Notes under the pieces: generated by a model
The model's database searches: none
The model's input: only the letters and a program-made list of their open reading frames with translations
What the model was told of the DNA's origin: nothing
Assembly (NCBI GenBank): GCA_905221605.1
Contig: CAJNDS010000169.1
Coordinates: forward strand, 615,001-679,000
Source of the DNA: Symbiodinium natans
Taxonomy: Eukaryota > Sar > Dinophyceae > Suessiales > Symbiodiniaceae
Length of the DNA stretch: 64,000 nt
Direction of reading: 5' to 3'
Shown: piece after piece, positions 32,372 to 41,700 of the stretch
Numbering within the stretch: the first letter of the stretch is position 1
Layout: each line of letters begins with the position of its first letter
Position numbers and translations under genes: made by a program

Positions 32372-33530
32372 GATCTCAGCCTCCTGACGCCTCGGGGAGT
32401 CTCCACAATGGAGGATGTGGATGTGGAGGCTCCTGCCATGTTATTGGACGTCTTCTACGCCGCACAACCTAAACCCATTGTCTGTCTCTAAACGAAACCC
32501 TCAGCTCCTTCAACCCACTTCTGCACATTAACACGGTTACGAAGCACGGCAGCAAGCTTGCTCATGCAAGTGCCTTCATCGAGAAAACCTCCGGCCGAAG
32601 CCACCCAGTTTTTGTTTTTGGGGGTTCTTAAGCAAACAGTTGTACATCCAGGTGAAGATGCTGGAGGACATGATACAGGACCAGTGCGCGCTGCACGCCA
32701 AGCAGCTCAAGTCGCGGCTCGGGTCAAATCGTTGCAGTTGAAGGTTCTTTTTTTGTTGGGGGGGGGGGGGGGGGGCGTAGGGTTTATTTTTATTTTTATT
32801 TTGGGAGGTGTTTTGTGGCATTTTTGGTCTTTGGGTCGATAGGGGTACCCTACCTAGATGCACTGCTCCATGTGATAAAAATTGTAAACGCTTGCGCGCG
32901 CCGCGCCGGGCCGGCCCCAACCAGGAAAAGAGGAAAGAGGGTTTCGCAAAAAAAGGCGGGGTTAAAGGGGGGGGTGGGGGGGGGGGGGGGGTGGAGGGGT
33001 GTGGGGGGGGGTTTGAGGCACTTTCCCTGTAGAAGCCACCGACCCCCACAGCGTCGGTTTGCAGCTCCTCCAAGCGATTGGGGGGGGTCCCACAGGGCGG
33101 GGGGGGGGGGGGGGGGGGTGGCGTCAGAAAATTTTGCATGGGGGGAGGGTGGGAAGGAGGCCCGATCCGGGTCTGCTTGTTCCAGACGCTTCTCGGGCAG
33201 GAAGCCGAGGCGAATAAGAGGAGCCTTAGGAGGGACCGTAACTTAGAGAAGTGTACACGAGGTTCTAGGGAGAGTTCTGGGCTTTCGGCTTTCAGGCTTT
33301 TTTTTCGAGGACATGAGAGGGCCCAGAGGGACCTCATTGCCAGGTCGTAGGGCTCTACATGGTGCAGGTCGCTGCAGTCTGTTTCGCCGGCCTTAACTTC
33401 AAAAGGTGCTGAACGAAGAAAATCCTGGTCTCATTGCCTTCCTGGTAAATTCTACAATTCTACATGCGGGGTTCGTTGTGGGTCCCGGAAAACAAGTACC
33501 CGCAAGACCGAGCCCTAACGTGGAACTCTA
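32372..33530 (+). CDS. Unrecognised helical gene with G-run introns
   Basis: A series of short coding-like blocks. 32,372-32,470: GVSTMEDVDVEAPAMLLDVF. About 32,509-32,607: TVTKHGSKLAHASAFIEKTS. 32,652-32,722: VKMLEDMIQDQCALHAKQLK. 33,033-33,085: EATDPHSVGLQLLQAIG. About 33,186-33,265: TLLGQEAEANKRSLRRDRNL. About 33,390-33,525: LQKVLNEENPGLIAFLVNST. The second and third blocks join in phase across a 44-nt GT..AG intron (32,608-32,651). Introns between the later blocks contain G runs of 13-20 at 32,758-32,775, 32,978-32,990 and 33,100-33,119. The product would be largely helical. Family unknown. Confidence 0.45.
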
Positions 33531-33587
33531 AACCCTAAACTTTGAACCCCAAACCCTAAACCTTAAATCCCAAACCCTTAACCCTGA
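33524..33587 (+). repeat. Degenerate CCCTAAA tract
   Basis: Units include CCCTAAA, CCCCAAA and CCTTAAA. Confidence 0.85.
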
Positions 33588-33714
33588 ATGTGTCTTGCAA
33601 GGTTGGAAGACGAGGCCGGGGTTCACAGCAGGATGACTTTGGTGGCACATTGCTGCCATCAGGGTTTAGGGTCGAAGGCGCTGTGGTATCGAATTTGGGC
33701 TTAGTGGTGCAACT

Positions 33715-33909
33715 ATGGAATGCTGTGAGAGGTTGGGGAACTTAGGGGGCTGCTTGGTTCGGGCGTGGTGGGCCGATGTAGCGAAAAGTGAAGGGTTTGC
33801 GCTCAAACCCAACTTCCTGGCTTCAGTTCGGGGAGTCGTTTTCAAGGCTCAGCTCTGCATCTGCCGCGGTGCTTGCCTCGCCAAAGCTGTGAGCCGCTGG
33901 CCCCCCTGA
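33715..33909 (+). CDS. Short ORF, unrecognised
   Basis: ATG frame of 64 codons with LVRAWWADVAKSEGFALKPN, then SVRGVVFKAQLCICRGACLA. Moderately protein-like. The minus strand is also open (62 codons). Confidence 0.25.
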   Translation: MECCERLGNLGGCLVRAWWADVAKSEGFALKPNFLASVRGVVFKAQLCICRGACLAKAVSRWPP

Positions 33910-34054
33910 AAAGGCCGTAGGCCCCAACCTGGTATGAAGTGCTGCTTCGTACTGCCACACCCTAAATCCCCCGGATTTCTGACAGGTCCTTCTGCTGCAA
34001 GACAGGGCCAAGGCCTTAGCAGAGCGCCAAGGCCTCAGCGATCCTTTCGGTCGT

Positions 34055-34190
34055 GGGGGGGGGGGGGGGGGTTTTAGGGTTCATGGGCTTTAGGGTGTTT
34101 AGGGTTTTTAGGGTTTTTTAGGGTTTTTTTTAAGGGTGTTTTAGGGTTTTTAGGGTTTTTAGGGTTTTTAGGGTTTGAGGGCTTCAGGGT
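34055..34190 (-). repeat. G run followed by expanded TTTTTAGGG units
   Basis: About 17 G at 34,056-34,071, then TTTTAGGG, TTTTTAGGG and TTTTTTTAAGGG variants to 34,190, that is, telomere-like units with extra T. Confidence 0.9.
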
Positions 34191-34687
34191 TGTTAGCATG
34201 TTTAGAATCCTAAACTCCCAACCATAAACCCTGGGTTCTCGGCTGTGCGCTGGAGGGCAATCCCTTTATAGGGTTCCCAAGGGAGGGGAGTTCAAGGAGG
34301 GCATGTGACACAGGGTTAATATTACTGTTTTTGGTGAGTGTATATAAGAGTCACTCTTAATATTGGTGAGTCTATATACCCGGTGTCCTTTTGGGGGTAC
34401 AAGAAATACATACCCTGCTTCATGTAACCCAAGGTTCCCTCCCTTAAGAACCCTAAAATCCCTGGGCCCGTTTTGAGGCCGACAGCGGCGTTCGGCGACG
34501 GACCCGTTTGCTGGTAGCTTGGCCTCGCTTCTACTCGGTGTAGGGTCTAGGGTTTAGGGTTTCGGGTTTAGGGTTTAGGGTTCAGCATCTCAAGTCCAAG
34601 CATTCACTAGTCAAGAAATTAGTCCAGGAAAATACCCACCCGCCCAAAGAATCCCAACAACGTCAAGAACATATTTCACTTGTGGAA
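34191..34687. other. Gene-free spacer
   Basis: Contains a near-duplicate GTGAGT(G/C)TATATA at 34,334 and 34,364, and TTTAGGG units at 34,540-34,583. No credible frame. Confidence 0.5.
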
Positions 34688-34727
34688 CGACCTTGCCCAG
34701 TAAAAAAAGTGACCTTGCCCAGTAAAC
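34688..34727 (+). repeat. Two copies of the ACCTTGCCCAGTAAA element
   Basis: GACCTTGCCCAGTAAA occurs twice here, 22 bp apart. The same element forms a long array at 37,501-37,850, so it marks both borders of the satellite chain. Confidence 0.9.
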
Positions 34728-35116
34728 TAGACACCGATTATCCCGAAAGCAATCAGTGCGAAGATATCAACTGACACGTAGAGTTGGTTGTGTTGTCAGT
34801 GCGGTGATCGTGGTGTGGCGTAGTAGGATAGGAAGCAGGTGTCGCGTCGACAGCGAAAAGGACGCGAAACGCAAAGAAGATGGAATAGAATAGGCAGTGT
34901 AGAGAGGCCGTGTATAGCTGAGGCGATGGTAGCGCGATGACGGCAATGGGGTGATACCACGTACACATGCCAGCATGCAAAAGTCCCACATGGCCTGAGG
35001 CGCCTGCTGCCATGTTGTGAACAGATCAAAGCATAGCTCTGCATGAGCGCAGGACAAGATGTCATCCGCAATGATTGCGCGCCCACACGAGAGCCGTCGC
35101 GCTATTTGCTGCGCCG

Positions 35117-36016
35117 TTTTCGAAGCTCCAGAGTTCCGCGCCCACGGTGTTTGCGAGGTTTTCGAAGCCCCGGAGTTCCGCGCCCACGGTATTTGCAGGT
35201 TTTCGAAGCCCCAGAGTTCCGCGCCCACGGTATTTGCGACGTTTTCGAAGCCCCATGAGTTCCGCGCCCACGGATTTTGGACGTTGTCGAAGCCCCAGAG
35301 TTCCGCGCCCACGGTATTTGCGAGGTTTTCGAAGCTCCAGAGTTCCGCGCCCACGGTGTTTGTGAGGTTTTGGAAGCCCCAGAGTTCCGCGGCCACGGTA
35401 TTTGCGAGGATTTCGAAGCTCCAGAGTTCCGCGCCCACGGTATTTGTGAGGTTTTCGAAGCCCCAGAGTTCCGCGCCCACGGTATTTGCGACGTTTTCGA
35501 AGCTCCAGAGTTCCGCGCCCACGGTGTTTGCGAGGTTTTCGAAGCCCCAGAGTTCCGCACCCACGGTATTTGCGAGGTTTTCGAAGCCCCAGAGTTCCGC
35601 GCCCACGGTATTTGCGAGGTTTTCGAAGCTCCAGAGTTCCGCGCCCACGGTGTTTGTGAGGTTTTCGAAGCCCCGGAGTTCCGCGCCCACGGTATTTGCG
35701 AGGTTTTCGAAGCCCCAGAGTTCCGCGCCCACGGTGTTTGCGACGTTTTCGAAGCCCCATGAGTTCCGCGCCCACGGATTTTGGACGTTGTCGAAGCCCC
35801 AGAGTTCCGCGCCCACGGTATTTGCGAGGTTTTCGAAGCTCCAGAGTTCCGCGCCCACGGTGTTTGTGAGGTTTTCGAAGCCCCAGAGTTTCGCGCCCGC
35901 GCCCACGGTGTTTGCGAGGTTTTCGAAGCCCCGGAGTTCCGCGCCCACGGTATTTGCTAGGTTTTCGAAGCCCCAGAGTTCCGCGCCCACGGTATTTGCG
36001 ACGTTTTCGAAGCCCT
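35117..36016 (+). repeat. 42-bp tandem array (about 21 copies)
   Basis: Unit: CGAAGCCCCAGAGTTCCGCG followed by CCCACGGTATTTGCGAGGTTTT, with CTCC/CCCC and GTGTTTG/ATATTTG variants. Because 42 is a multiple of three it stays open for 300-400 codons on both strands (EAPEFRAHGICEVF on plus, NTVGAELWGFENLA on minus). A variant pair with GGATTTTGGACGTTG recurs 504 bp (12 units) apart at about 35,270 and 35,774, showing a larger duplication. I do not call a gene. Confidence 0.97.
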
Positions 36017-36021
36017 AGAGC

Positions 36022-36415
36022 GACTTTCCAGCTACGGCAGCTCCGGGCGTCCGCGGCGTACTACGTTTGTACTACAAAAAGTCGACTTTCCAGCTACGGC
36101 AGCTCCGGGCGTCCGCGGCGTACTACGTTTGTATACTACAAAAAGTCGACTTTCCAGCCACAGCAGCTCCGGGCGTCCGCGGCGTACTACGTTTGTACCA
36201 CAAGTACTACGTTTGTACAACAAAAAGTCGACTTTCCAGCTACGGCAGCTCCTGGCGTCCGCGGCGTACTACGTTTGTACTACAAAAAGTCGACTTTCCA
36301 GCTACGGCAGCTCCGGGCGTCCGCGGCGTACTACATTTGTACTACAAAAAGTAGACTTTCCAGCCACGGCAGCTCCGGGCGTCCGCGGCGTACTACGTTT
36401 CCGCGGTCGACTTTC
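36022..36415 (+). repeat. 62-bp tandem array (about 6 copies)
   Basis: Unit begins GACTTTCCAGCTACGGCAGC and contains CCGCGGCGTACTACGTTTGT before an ACAAAAAGTC end. Copies vary by small indels. Confidence 0.95.
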
Positions 36416-36416
36416 C

Positions 36417-36855
36417 AGGAGAGGAAGAAGAAAAGAAGAGCAGAGGAAGAGGAGAGGAAGAGGAGAGGAAGAGGAGAGGAAGAGGAGAGGAAGAGGAGAG
36501 GAAGAGGAGGAGAGGAAGAGGAGAGGAAGAGGAGAGGAAGAGGAGAGGAAGAGGAAAAGAAGAGGAGAGGAAGAGGAGAGGAAGAGGAAAAGAAGAGGAA
36601 AAGAAGAGCAGAGGAAGAGGAGAGGAAGAGGAGAAGAAGAGGAGAGGAAGAGGAGAGGAAGAGGAGAGGAAGAGGAGAGGAAGAGGAGAGGAAGAGGAAA
36701 AGAAGAGCAGAGGAAGAGGAGAGGAAGAGGAGAGGAAGAGGAGAGGAAGAGGAGAGGAAGAGGAGAGGAAGAGGAGAGGAAGAAGAGAGGAAGAGGAAAA
36801 GAAGAGGAGAGGAAGAGGAGAGGAAGAGGAAAAGAAGAGCAGAGGAAGAGGTGAG
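36417..36855 (+). repeat. 11-bp polypurine array (AGGAAGAGGAG)n
   Basis: About 40 units, plus AAAAGAAG variants; the plus strand is pure A/G except for a few C. Spurious Arg/Glu-rich and Ser/Leu-rich frames run through it. Confidence 0.97.
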
Positions 36856-36859
36856 GAAG

Positions 36860-37255
36860 GGTCCGACACGCACGATCCCCGCAGAGGGTGCACGACCACG
36901 CTTGAAAATACGCAAAAACGCACAGCGGGAGCGCTCCGACACGCACGATCCCCGCAGAGGGTGTGCGAAGCAAGTTGTACAATGCGCAAAAACGCACAGC
37001 GGGAGCGCTCCGACACGCACGATCCCCGCAGAGGGTGCGCGGCGACAAATCCACATGCGCAAAAACGCACAGCGGGAGCGCTCCGACACGCACCCCCGCA
37101 GAGGGTGCGCGGCGACAAATCCACATGCGCAAAAACGCACAGCGGGAGCGCTCCGACACGCACGATCCCCGCAGAGGGTGCGCGGCGACAAATCCACATG
37201 CGCAAAAACGCACAGCGGGAGCGCCCCGACACGCACGATCCCCGCAGAGGGGTGC
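36860..37255 (+). repeat. 73-bp tandem array (about 6 copies)
   Basis: Unit: CACGATCCCCGCAGAGGGTG, then CGCGGCGACAAATCCACATG and CGCAAAAACGCACAGCGGGA, ending GCGCTCCGACACG. The first two copies have a different middle (CACGACCACGCTTG, AAGCAAGTTGTACA). Confidence 0.95.
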
Positions 37256-37318
37256 ATCGCGCTAGCCGCGGCGAAACCCACCCCAGCCTAAGAAATAAGA
37301 GAGAATTTAATAGAGGAG

Positions 37319-37445
37319 GTGATGTGATGGTAGTGTGGAGTGTGGTGATTGGAGTGTGGTGATGGTAGTGGTGATTGGAGTGTGGTGATGGTAGTGTGGT
37401 GATTGTAGTGTGGTGATGGTAGTGTGAGTGTGTGGTAGTGTGGTA
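37319..37445 (+). repeat. GTGGTGAT(T/G)G(G/T)AGT repeats
   Basis: Irregular units of TGTGGTGATGGTAGTG and TGTGGTGATTGGAGTG. Confidence 0.9.
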
Positions 37446-37500
37446 GGGCTAACGTTTTTTTTCTCCGAAGAACCCTTCGCTGAAGCTTTCGGGAAAAAAC

Positions 37501-37850
37501 AACCTTGCCCAGTAAACAAATGACCCTGCCCAGCAAAAAAAGTGACCTGGCCCAGTAAAAAGTTGACCTTGCCCAGTAAAGAGTTGACCTTGCCCAGTAA
37601 AAAAATGACCTTGCCCAGTTAAAAAAAATGACCTTGCCCAGTATAAAAGTACCTTGCCCAGTAAAAGAGGTACTGGGCAAGGTCATCTTTTTACTGGGCA
37701 AGGTCAGTTTTTTTACTGGGCAAGGTCATTTTTTACTGGGCAAGGTCGTTTTTGGACCGAACGACCTTGCCAGTAAAAAATGCCCTTGCCCAGTAAAAAT
37801 ATGACCTTGCCCAACAAAAAAGATGTTCTTGCCCAGTAAAAAAATGACTT
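37501..37850. repeat. ACCTTGCCCAGTAAA array with an inverted block
   Basis: Eight forward copies (37,502-37,664), four inverted copies reading TACTGGGCAAGGTC (37,671-37,747), then four or so forward copies (37,763-37,850), with 20-24 bp spacing. The first switch point, TACCTTGCCCAGTA / TACTGGGCAAGGTC, is a near-perfect palindrome, so single strands can fold into a long hairpin. Confidence 0.95.
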
Positions 37851-37859
37851 TGCTGTGGA

Positions 37860-38220
37860 ACTCCCCCAACATTTAAATTATGTATGAAAGAGAGGTTTTG
37901 GGTTTAGGGTTTAGGGTTTAGGGTTTAGGGGGCCGCATGCTACGTCCACATGTGGGTGCAAAGATTCGTTGTTTGTCTACATGGCGCAGATCAACCTGCT
38001 TAAGAGGCTCGCCTTCAGCCATCCACTCCCTGAACCCTGAACCCTAAACTCCCAGAACCCTGAACCCTAAACTCCCTGAGCTCTAAACTCCCAGAACCCT
38101 GAATCCTAAGCTCCCTGAACCCTGAACTCCCATAAAACCTTGAGTGCTGAATTTGGAGGGGCAAGGGGCCGCATCTCGACTCTACGGGCTCTCGGAAGCA
38201 AATCCTGTGCTCCTGTGCTG
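37860..38220. repeat. TTTAGGG tract and CCCTGAACCCTAAACTC repeats
   Basis: TTTAGGG units at 37,897-37,932, then degenerate units built on CCCTGAACCCTAAACTCCC at 38,025-38,140. No gene in between. Confidence 0.85.
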
Positions 38221-38223
38221 CAG

Positions 38224-38266
38224 GCATCGACACGGCCTTCGTGAGGCGCTTGAGTCTAGCCCAAGG
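38224..38266 (+). CDS. Short internal exon
   Basis: Bounded by TGTGCTGCAG and CCCAAG|GTGTTT. Reads IDTAFVRRLSLAQ in the only good frame. Forty-odd bases; looks like a small internal exon. Confidence 0.35.
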
Positions 38267-38568
38267 TGTTTCAGGTTTGAGACTTGAGGGTTTGTAAGGT
38301 TTACAAGGTTTAGGGTATCATCAGGGTTGAGGGTTTAGCTATCGCCGGCTTGGGGTGGATGTCTCAAAAATCGGTAGGTTCCACTGTCAGGTTCCTATGT
38401 CTATCGAGGCCGTATGGCGCAGACCTGGGTTGCATTAGTGTCGCGGGGGGAAGCAAAGTGTTGCAGCATAGCTTCCGCGATTGGCACCCCACAGAACCCA
38501 ACAAACGCCCTTGAGCCCCTAAGCCTGAAGGAGGGTGGAATGGAAGCTGAAGAATTGCAGTGAGACCA

Positions 38569-38790
38569 TCAGGCCGCCCGCCGTGGGTGGGGAGGAGGGG
38601 TGAGCCGTTTCAAGAGGCGTCGGGATAGCGAGCCCCGATAGAGATTGAGTCGGTGCACGAATGGGTTTGGGATGTGCGTTGCGCGCTTGGATATCTGTGC
38701 CGCCGCATGCCTTAGTAAGTACTGAGAGTGCTGGCCATGTGGGGAGGGAAGAACGTTGCACCATGCGTTGACATGCATCACGGATGACAT
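38569..38790 (-). CDS. Candidate minus-strand ORF
   Basis: ATG frame of 73 codons with YLLRHAAAQISKRATHIPNP, then RLNLYRGSLSRRLLKRLTPP. Basic and helical. No motif. Confidence 0.3.
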   Translation of the reverse strand: MSSVMHVNAWCNVLPSPHGQHSQYLLRHAAAQISKRATHIPNPFVHRLNLYRGSLSRRLLKRLTPPPHPRRAA

Positions 38791-39169
38791 ATGCCCTCAC
38801 ACCCTAGTGTGACTTCTGTAAGCCAGACGTAGGAGTTTGCCATGCCGTGCCCCCAGAAAACACCAGACACTTACCAGCCCGTCAAGATTCCTAAGCCCTA
38901 AACCCAACAAGGGAACTCGATACTGCAGCCCATACCAATGGCAATTGAGGGCTTTATATTCAGGAAGCCCTATAGTCCCTAAGGTCAGGCCCTAAACCTG
39001 TAGCTGGGCAGGAAGATGCCCAACAACCAGTGCATCTGGCTGGCGTCTCAGTGACGCTTTTTGGGCCTGGCGGCATCCCATCCCAACTCCTACAACTATT
39101 TCTGCTGCTCTGAGAGTTGTAGTTGCATTGTTGCATTGGGGATGGGCGGATCTACACTTTTCCGGAGGC

Positions 39170-39353
39170 AGAGTGGCCATCCGCATGCTCCGGAGGTCCA
39201 GCGCCTTCTCCGCCATGGGGGTGCCAGACATGCAACTGGAGTTCTTCCCTCAAGGCCGCGCTCGGGAAGGGGGGGGGGAGCCGGAGACGTTTGGGGATCT
39301 CCTCAGGATCCCGGCTAGCATAGTCCGGTGGTGCATCAATGGTGTGGGCAAGT
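39170..39353 (+). CDS. Exon with a domain shared with the right-edge gene
   Basis: The frame reads RVAIRMLRRSSAFSAMGVPD, MQLEFFPQGRAREGGGEPET and FGDLLRIPASIVRWCINGVG up to a likely GTAGAT donor. The stretch S..FSA.G..DM.LE is repeated at 63,480-63,520. From memory, blocks of the type 'F(S/A)..G...LQLEF.P.G' are frequent in dinoflagellate predicted proteins. Its role is unknown. Confidence 0.5.
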
Positions 39354-39436
39354 AGATCTGGTTCAACCCGGGCTGGCGTGAGAACTTTCTGGGCGCTTGT
39401 GGCAATCCTTCTCTCAGACGGTCCAAGCATGTTCCA

Positions 39437-39664
39437 GTGCAAAGAATGGAGCTCCGACACGTCGACAGTTTCATCATTTCTGCGTTCGCCGTGTCTACTA
39501 CCATGCTAGGTTATCGTGGCTACCTGTACTACTTTAGGTTGCCAGATTGTTGGCCTACGCTGGAATTACTTTCGCCTCGTACTCGTACCAGTCAGGTTCC
39601 GCATGTTGTGGTCTATAGTCTTCACACGGCCTGGCTGTCTCAGCCTCTCATAGGCACCCCCTAA
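39437..39664 (+). CDS. Candidate ORF following that exon
   Basis: The frame reads ELRHVDSFIISAFAVSTTML, then GYRGYLYYFRLPDCWPTLEL, and ends at TAA. Partly hydrophobic. It may be the next exon of the 39,170 gene or non-coding. Confidence 0.25.
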   Translation: MQRMELRHVDSFIISAFAVSTTMLGYRGYLYYFRLPDCWPTLELLSPRTRTSQVPHVVVYSLHTAWLSQPLIGTP

Positions 39665-39769
39665 AGCGCACCAACGTCCTCAGGCCGGGAATCTTCACAG
39701 AAGGGCTTCTGCTCCCTTTTCCTGTGGTGCCCGGGGCACCTGAAGCTGAAGTGCGCCGCCTCAGAGCTT

Positions 39770-39838
39770 GAACCCTAAACCCTAAACCCTAAACCCTAAA
39801 CCCTAAACCCTAAACCTTAAACCCTGTAGCCTAAACCT
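39770..39838 (+). repeat. Telomere-like CCCTAAA tract
   Basis: About nine units with two variants. Confidence 0.95.
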
Positions 39839-39955
39839 TCGGCCAACTTCAGTTGCGCGGAGGGCCTTGAAGCCCAAAAGCCCGAGATGGCACCCCGGGA
39901 GGCACCCCCGCCGGGTTCCCCATGAGCCCGAAACCTCGAGCTTCAAGCCTTTGGT

Positions 39956-40034
39956 TTAGAGTTTAGGGTTTATGGTTTAGGGTTTAGGGTTTAGGGGTTT
40001 AGGGGTTTAGGGTTTAGGGTTTAGGCTTTAGGGT
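39956..40034 (-). repeat. Telomere-like TTTAGGG tract
   Basis: About eleven units with TTTATGG and TTTAGGGG variants, opposite in orientation to the tract 120 bp upstream. Confidence 0.95.
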
Positions 40035-40088
40035 AGTTGAAGGGCGCAGACTACGATGCTTGCAATACGCGTGGGGTTTGACCCCCAG

Positions 40089-40145
40089 GTACCGGCTGGA
40101 AGTGGGCAGCCACGCCTCGATCGACGAGGACGTCTTCACCAGCCG
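40089..40145 (+). CDS. Short exon, unrecognised
   Basis: After TTGACCCCCAG the frame reads YRLEVGSHASIDEDVFTSR and meets a GCCG|GTCCGC donor. Strong coding codon use. Flanked by telomere-like tracts. Confidence 0.4.
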
Positions 40146-40149
40146 GTCC

Positions 40150-41030
40150 GCTCCTAATTTCATGGGTTTCCCTACAAGCCCCCCTAATCAGGTTCCCCCC
40201 AAAAATTTGGCTGAGTTAGCCCTAAATGGCCTTATTTATGGGGTAGTATAGAAGAGGGTAGGTAGTAGCGAACCCATGACAATTTTCCCCTCTACTTCCT
40301 GTTGGTTTGTGAGTGAAGGGATGAAGGACTGGGATCATTTTGTAAGAAAGCTCTTGCTTCGTTCCCTACCTACCTGTGATACCGTCTAGGGCCGCTTGGG
40401 GTTTGCTAAGTTCGTTCTTTCCTCAACCCTGAACCCTCAACTCCCTGAACCCTAAACTCCCGGAACCCCCGAATGCCTAAAGCCCTCAAACAGACCACCA
40501 CGAGAGACTTCCTTCCCGAAGCCACATCTTCGGGGGAGGTTGATCGAAGTGACGGGCCCTTGTGTTTTTCTTTGTGTCGCATATTCCGACTACTTATAAG
40601 TGGTTTAGGGTTTGGGGTTTGAGGTCAAGGGTTTGGGGTTTGGGGTTTAGGGCTTAGGGTTTAGGGCCTATAGGGCTTAGGCTTAGGACTTAGGGTGCCA
40701 AGCATCCAAAAAGAGTTCAGCCCAACTCCCCACACCGACCCAAGGATCGGCCACGGCCACTCCAACTTCTGCTTCCTGGAGGCCAGGAGAGGGAAGGTGC
40801 CTTGAAGGTGCACGAGGCCACACGGGTGAAGGCCCTTTGCTGGGGGCCTACAGGCTTCAGGGTCTGGGAGGGCTTGGGCATCTGTTGGTATGGAGTTGGG
40901 GCGTTCGTGTTTTTTGGTGTTTTCCGAGGGCCCTGTGGCTGCATGCGGGTCTAGGAGCTTTGGGGGTCGGACTTCTGCACGCATGCTTGGGTGTGGCGTC
41001 ATCCCTGGCTGCTGCAACTCTTTTGGCTCA
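40150..41030. other. Spacer with telomere-like tract
   Basis: TTTAGGG/TTTGGGG units at 40,604-40,695. Open frames on both strands at 40,700-41,030 (minus 180 codons; plus LWLHAGLGALGVGLLHACLG) remain undecided. Confidence 0.4.
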
Positions 41031-41038
41031 TGCTGACA

Positions 41039-41310
41039 GGAAGCGCACAACAGTAAGCTCCCACGCAGTGTTGCTTTGCAACCGCACGTCGTGCTACAAC
41101 AGCTGGGCCGGCTGGAGCATCTCATGCTCTCACTGCCAAATCGGTTTCGACAGAATCTTGACACACTCAGAAGCAGCTTCATCACTACATCTGTGATTCT
41201 CATCCTCGGGTTTAGATTCTTTGGGGGTGGCCGCGGCCTCCAACTTTAAAGCAGCTGCCGTGCCGTTGCGCGACTTGCCCTTTGCAGCAGGCCCCCCGCC
41301 GATGATGGAG
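41039..41310 (+). CDS. Exon(s) with a helix and a membrane-like segment
   Basis: After GCTGACAG one frame reads ALQPHVVLQQLGRLEHLMLS, LPNRFRQNLDTLRSSFITTS and VILILGFRFFG. A second frame from about 41,214 reads GVAAASNFKAAAVPLRDLPF, then AAGPPPMME. The first looks like a leucine-rich helix ending in a hydrophobic segment. Coding signal is good but no family is recognised. The minus strand is also open here. Confidence 0.45.
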
Positions 41311-41700
41311 TTTTTTTGTTTGTTGAGGGGTGGGGGGGGGGGTGTCGGATGTTGATGTTCAGGGTCATGAGTCTTGGCAGTCTTATCTGGTTGAAGGCTT
41401 AATATCTGCTAGAGTAGCTGTTGGCTCGCTGGCTCGTGAGGTTGTACATGTGTGCGACTGCCTTCGCGTGCTGGTTTCCTGCTCAAGTACCGGCTGCATT
41501 ACAGCAGCTCGAGCGTTTGAAGTGCAGAAGTTCCACGTGGGTTCCTTAGGCTTTCCAGGGGTCTTCGGTGAGATCGAAGATGCCGAACAGAGGAAGAAGG
41601 GACAGCCTCGCTTGCAGAAACCGGCAAAACACACATGGATGCAAAAGCACCATCCTTCTTGCGACAGCAAACCTATATCCTGTTCTGAGACGTTTGAGCA

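Noticed and set aside
32576-33337. 253-codon minus-strand Pro-rich frame
   Set aside because: It runs through several poly-G tracts (poly-C on minus), while plus-strand blocks have in-phase splice borders.
34767-37291. Frames of 407, 319, 459 and about 300 codons over the satellite chain
   Set aside because: They follow repeat units through several unrelated arrays and are open on both strands, so unit length explains them better than a gene.
34688-37850. CRISPR-like array
   Set aside because: Units are directly tandem without unique spacers, there are no cas genes, and the sequence is eukaryotic.
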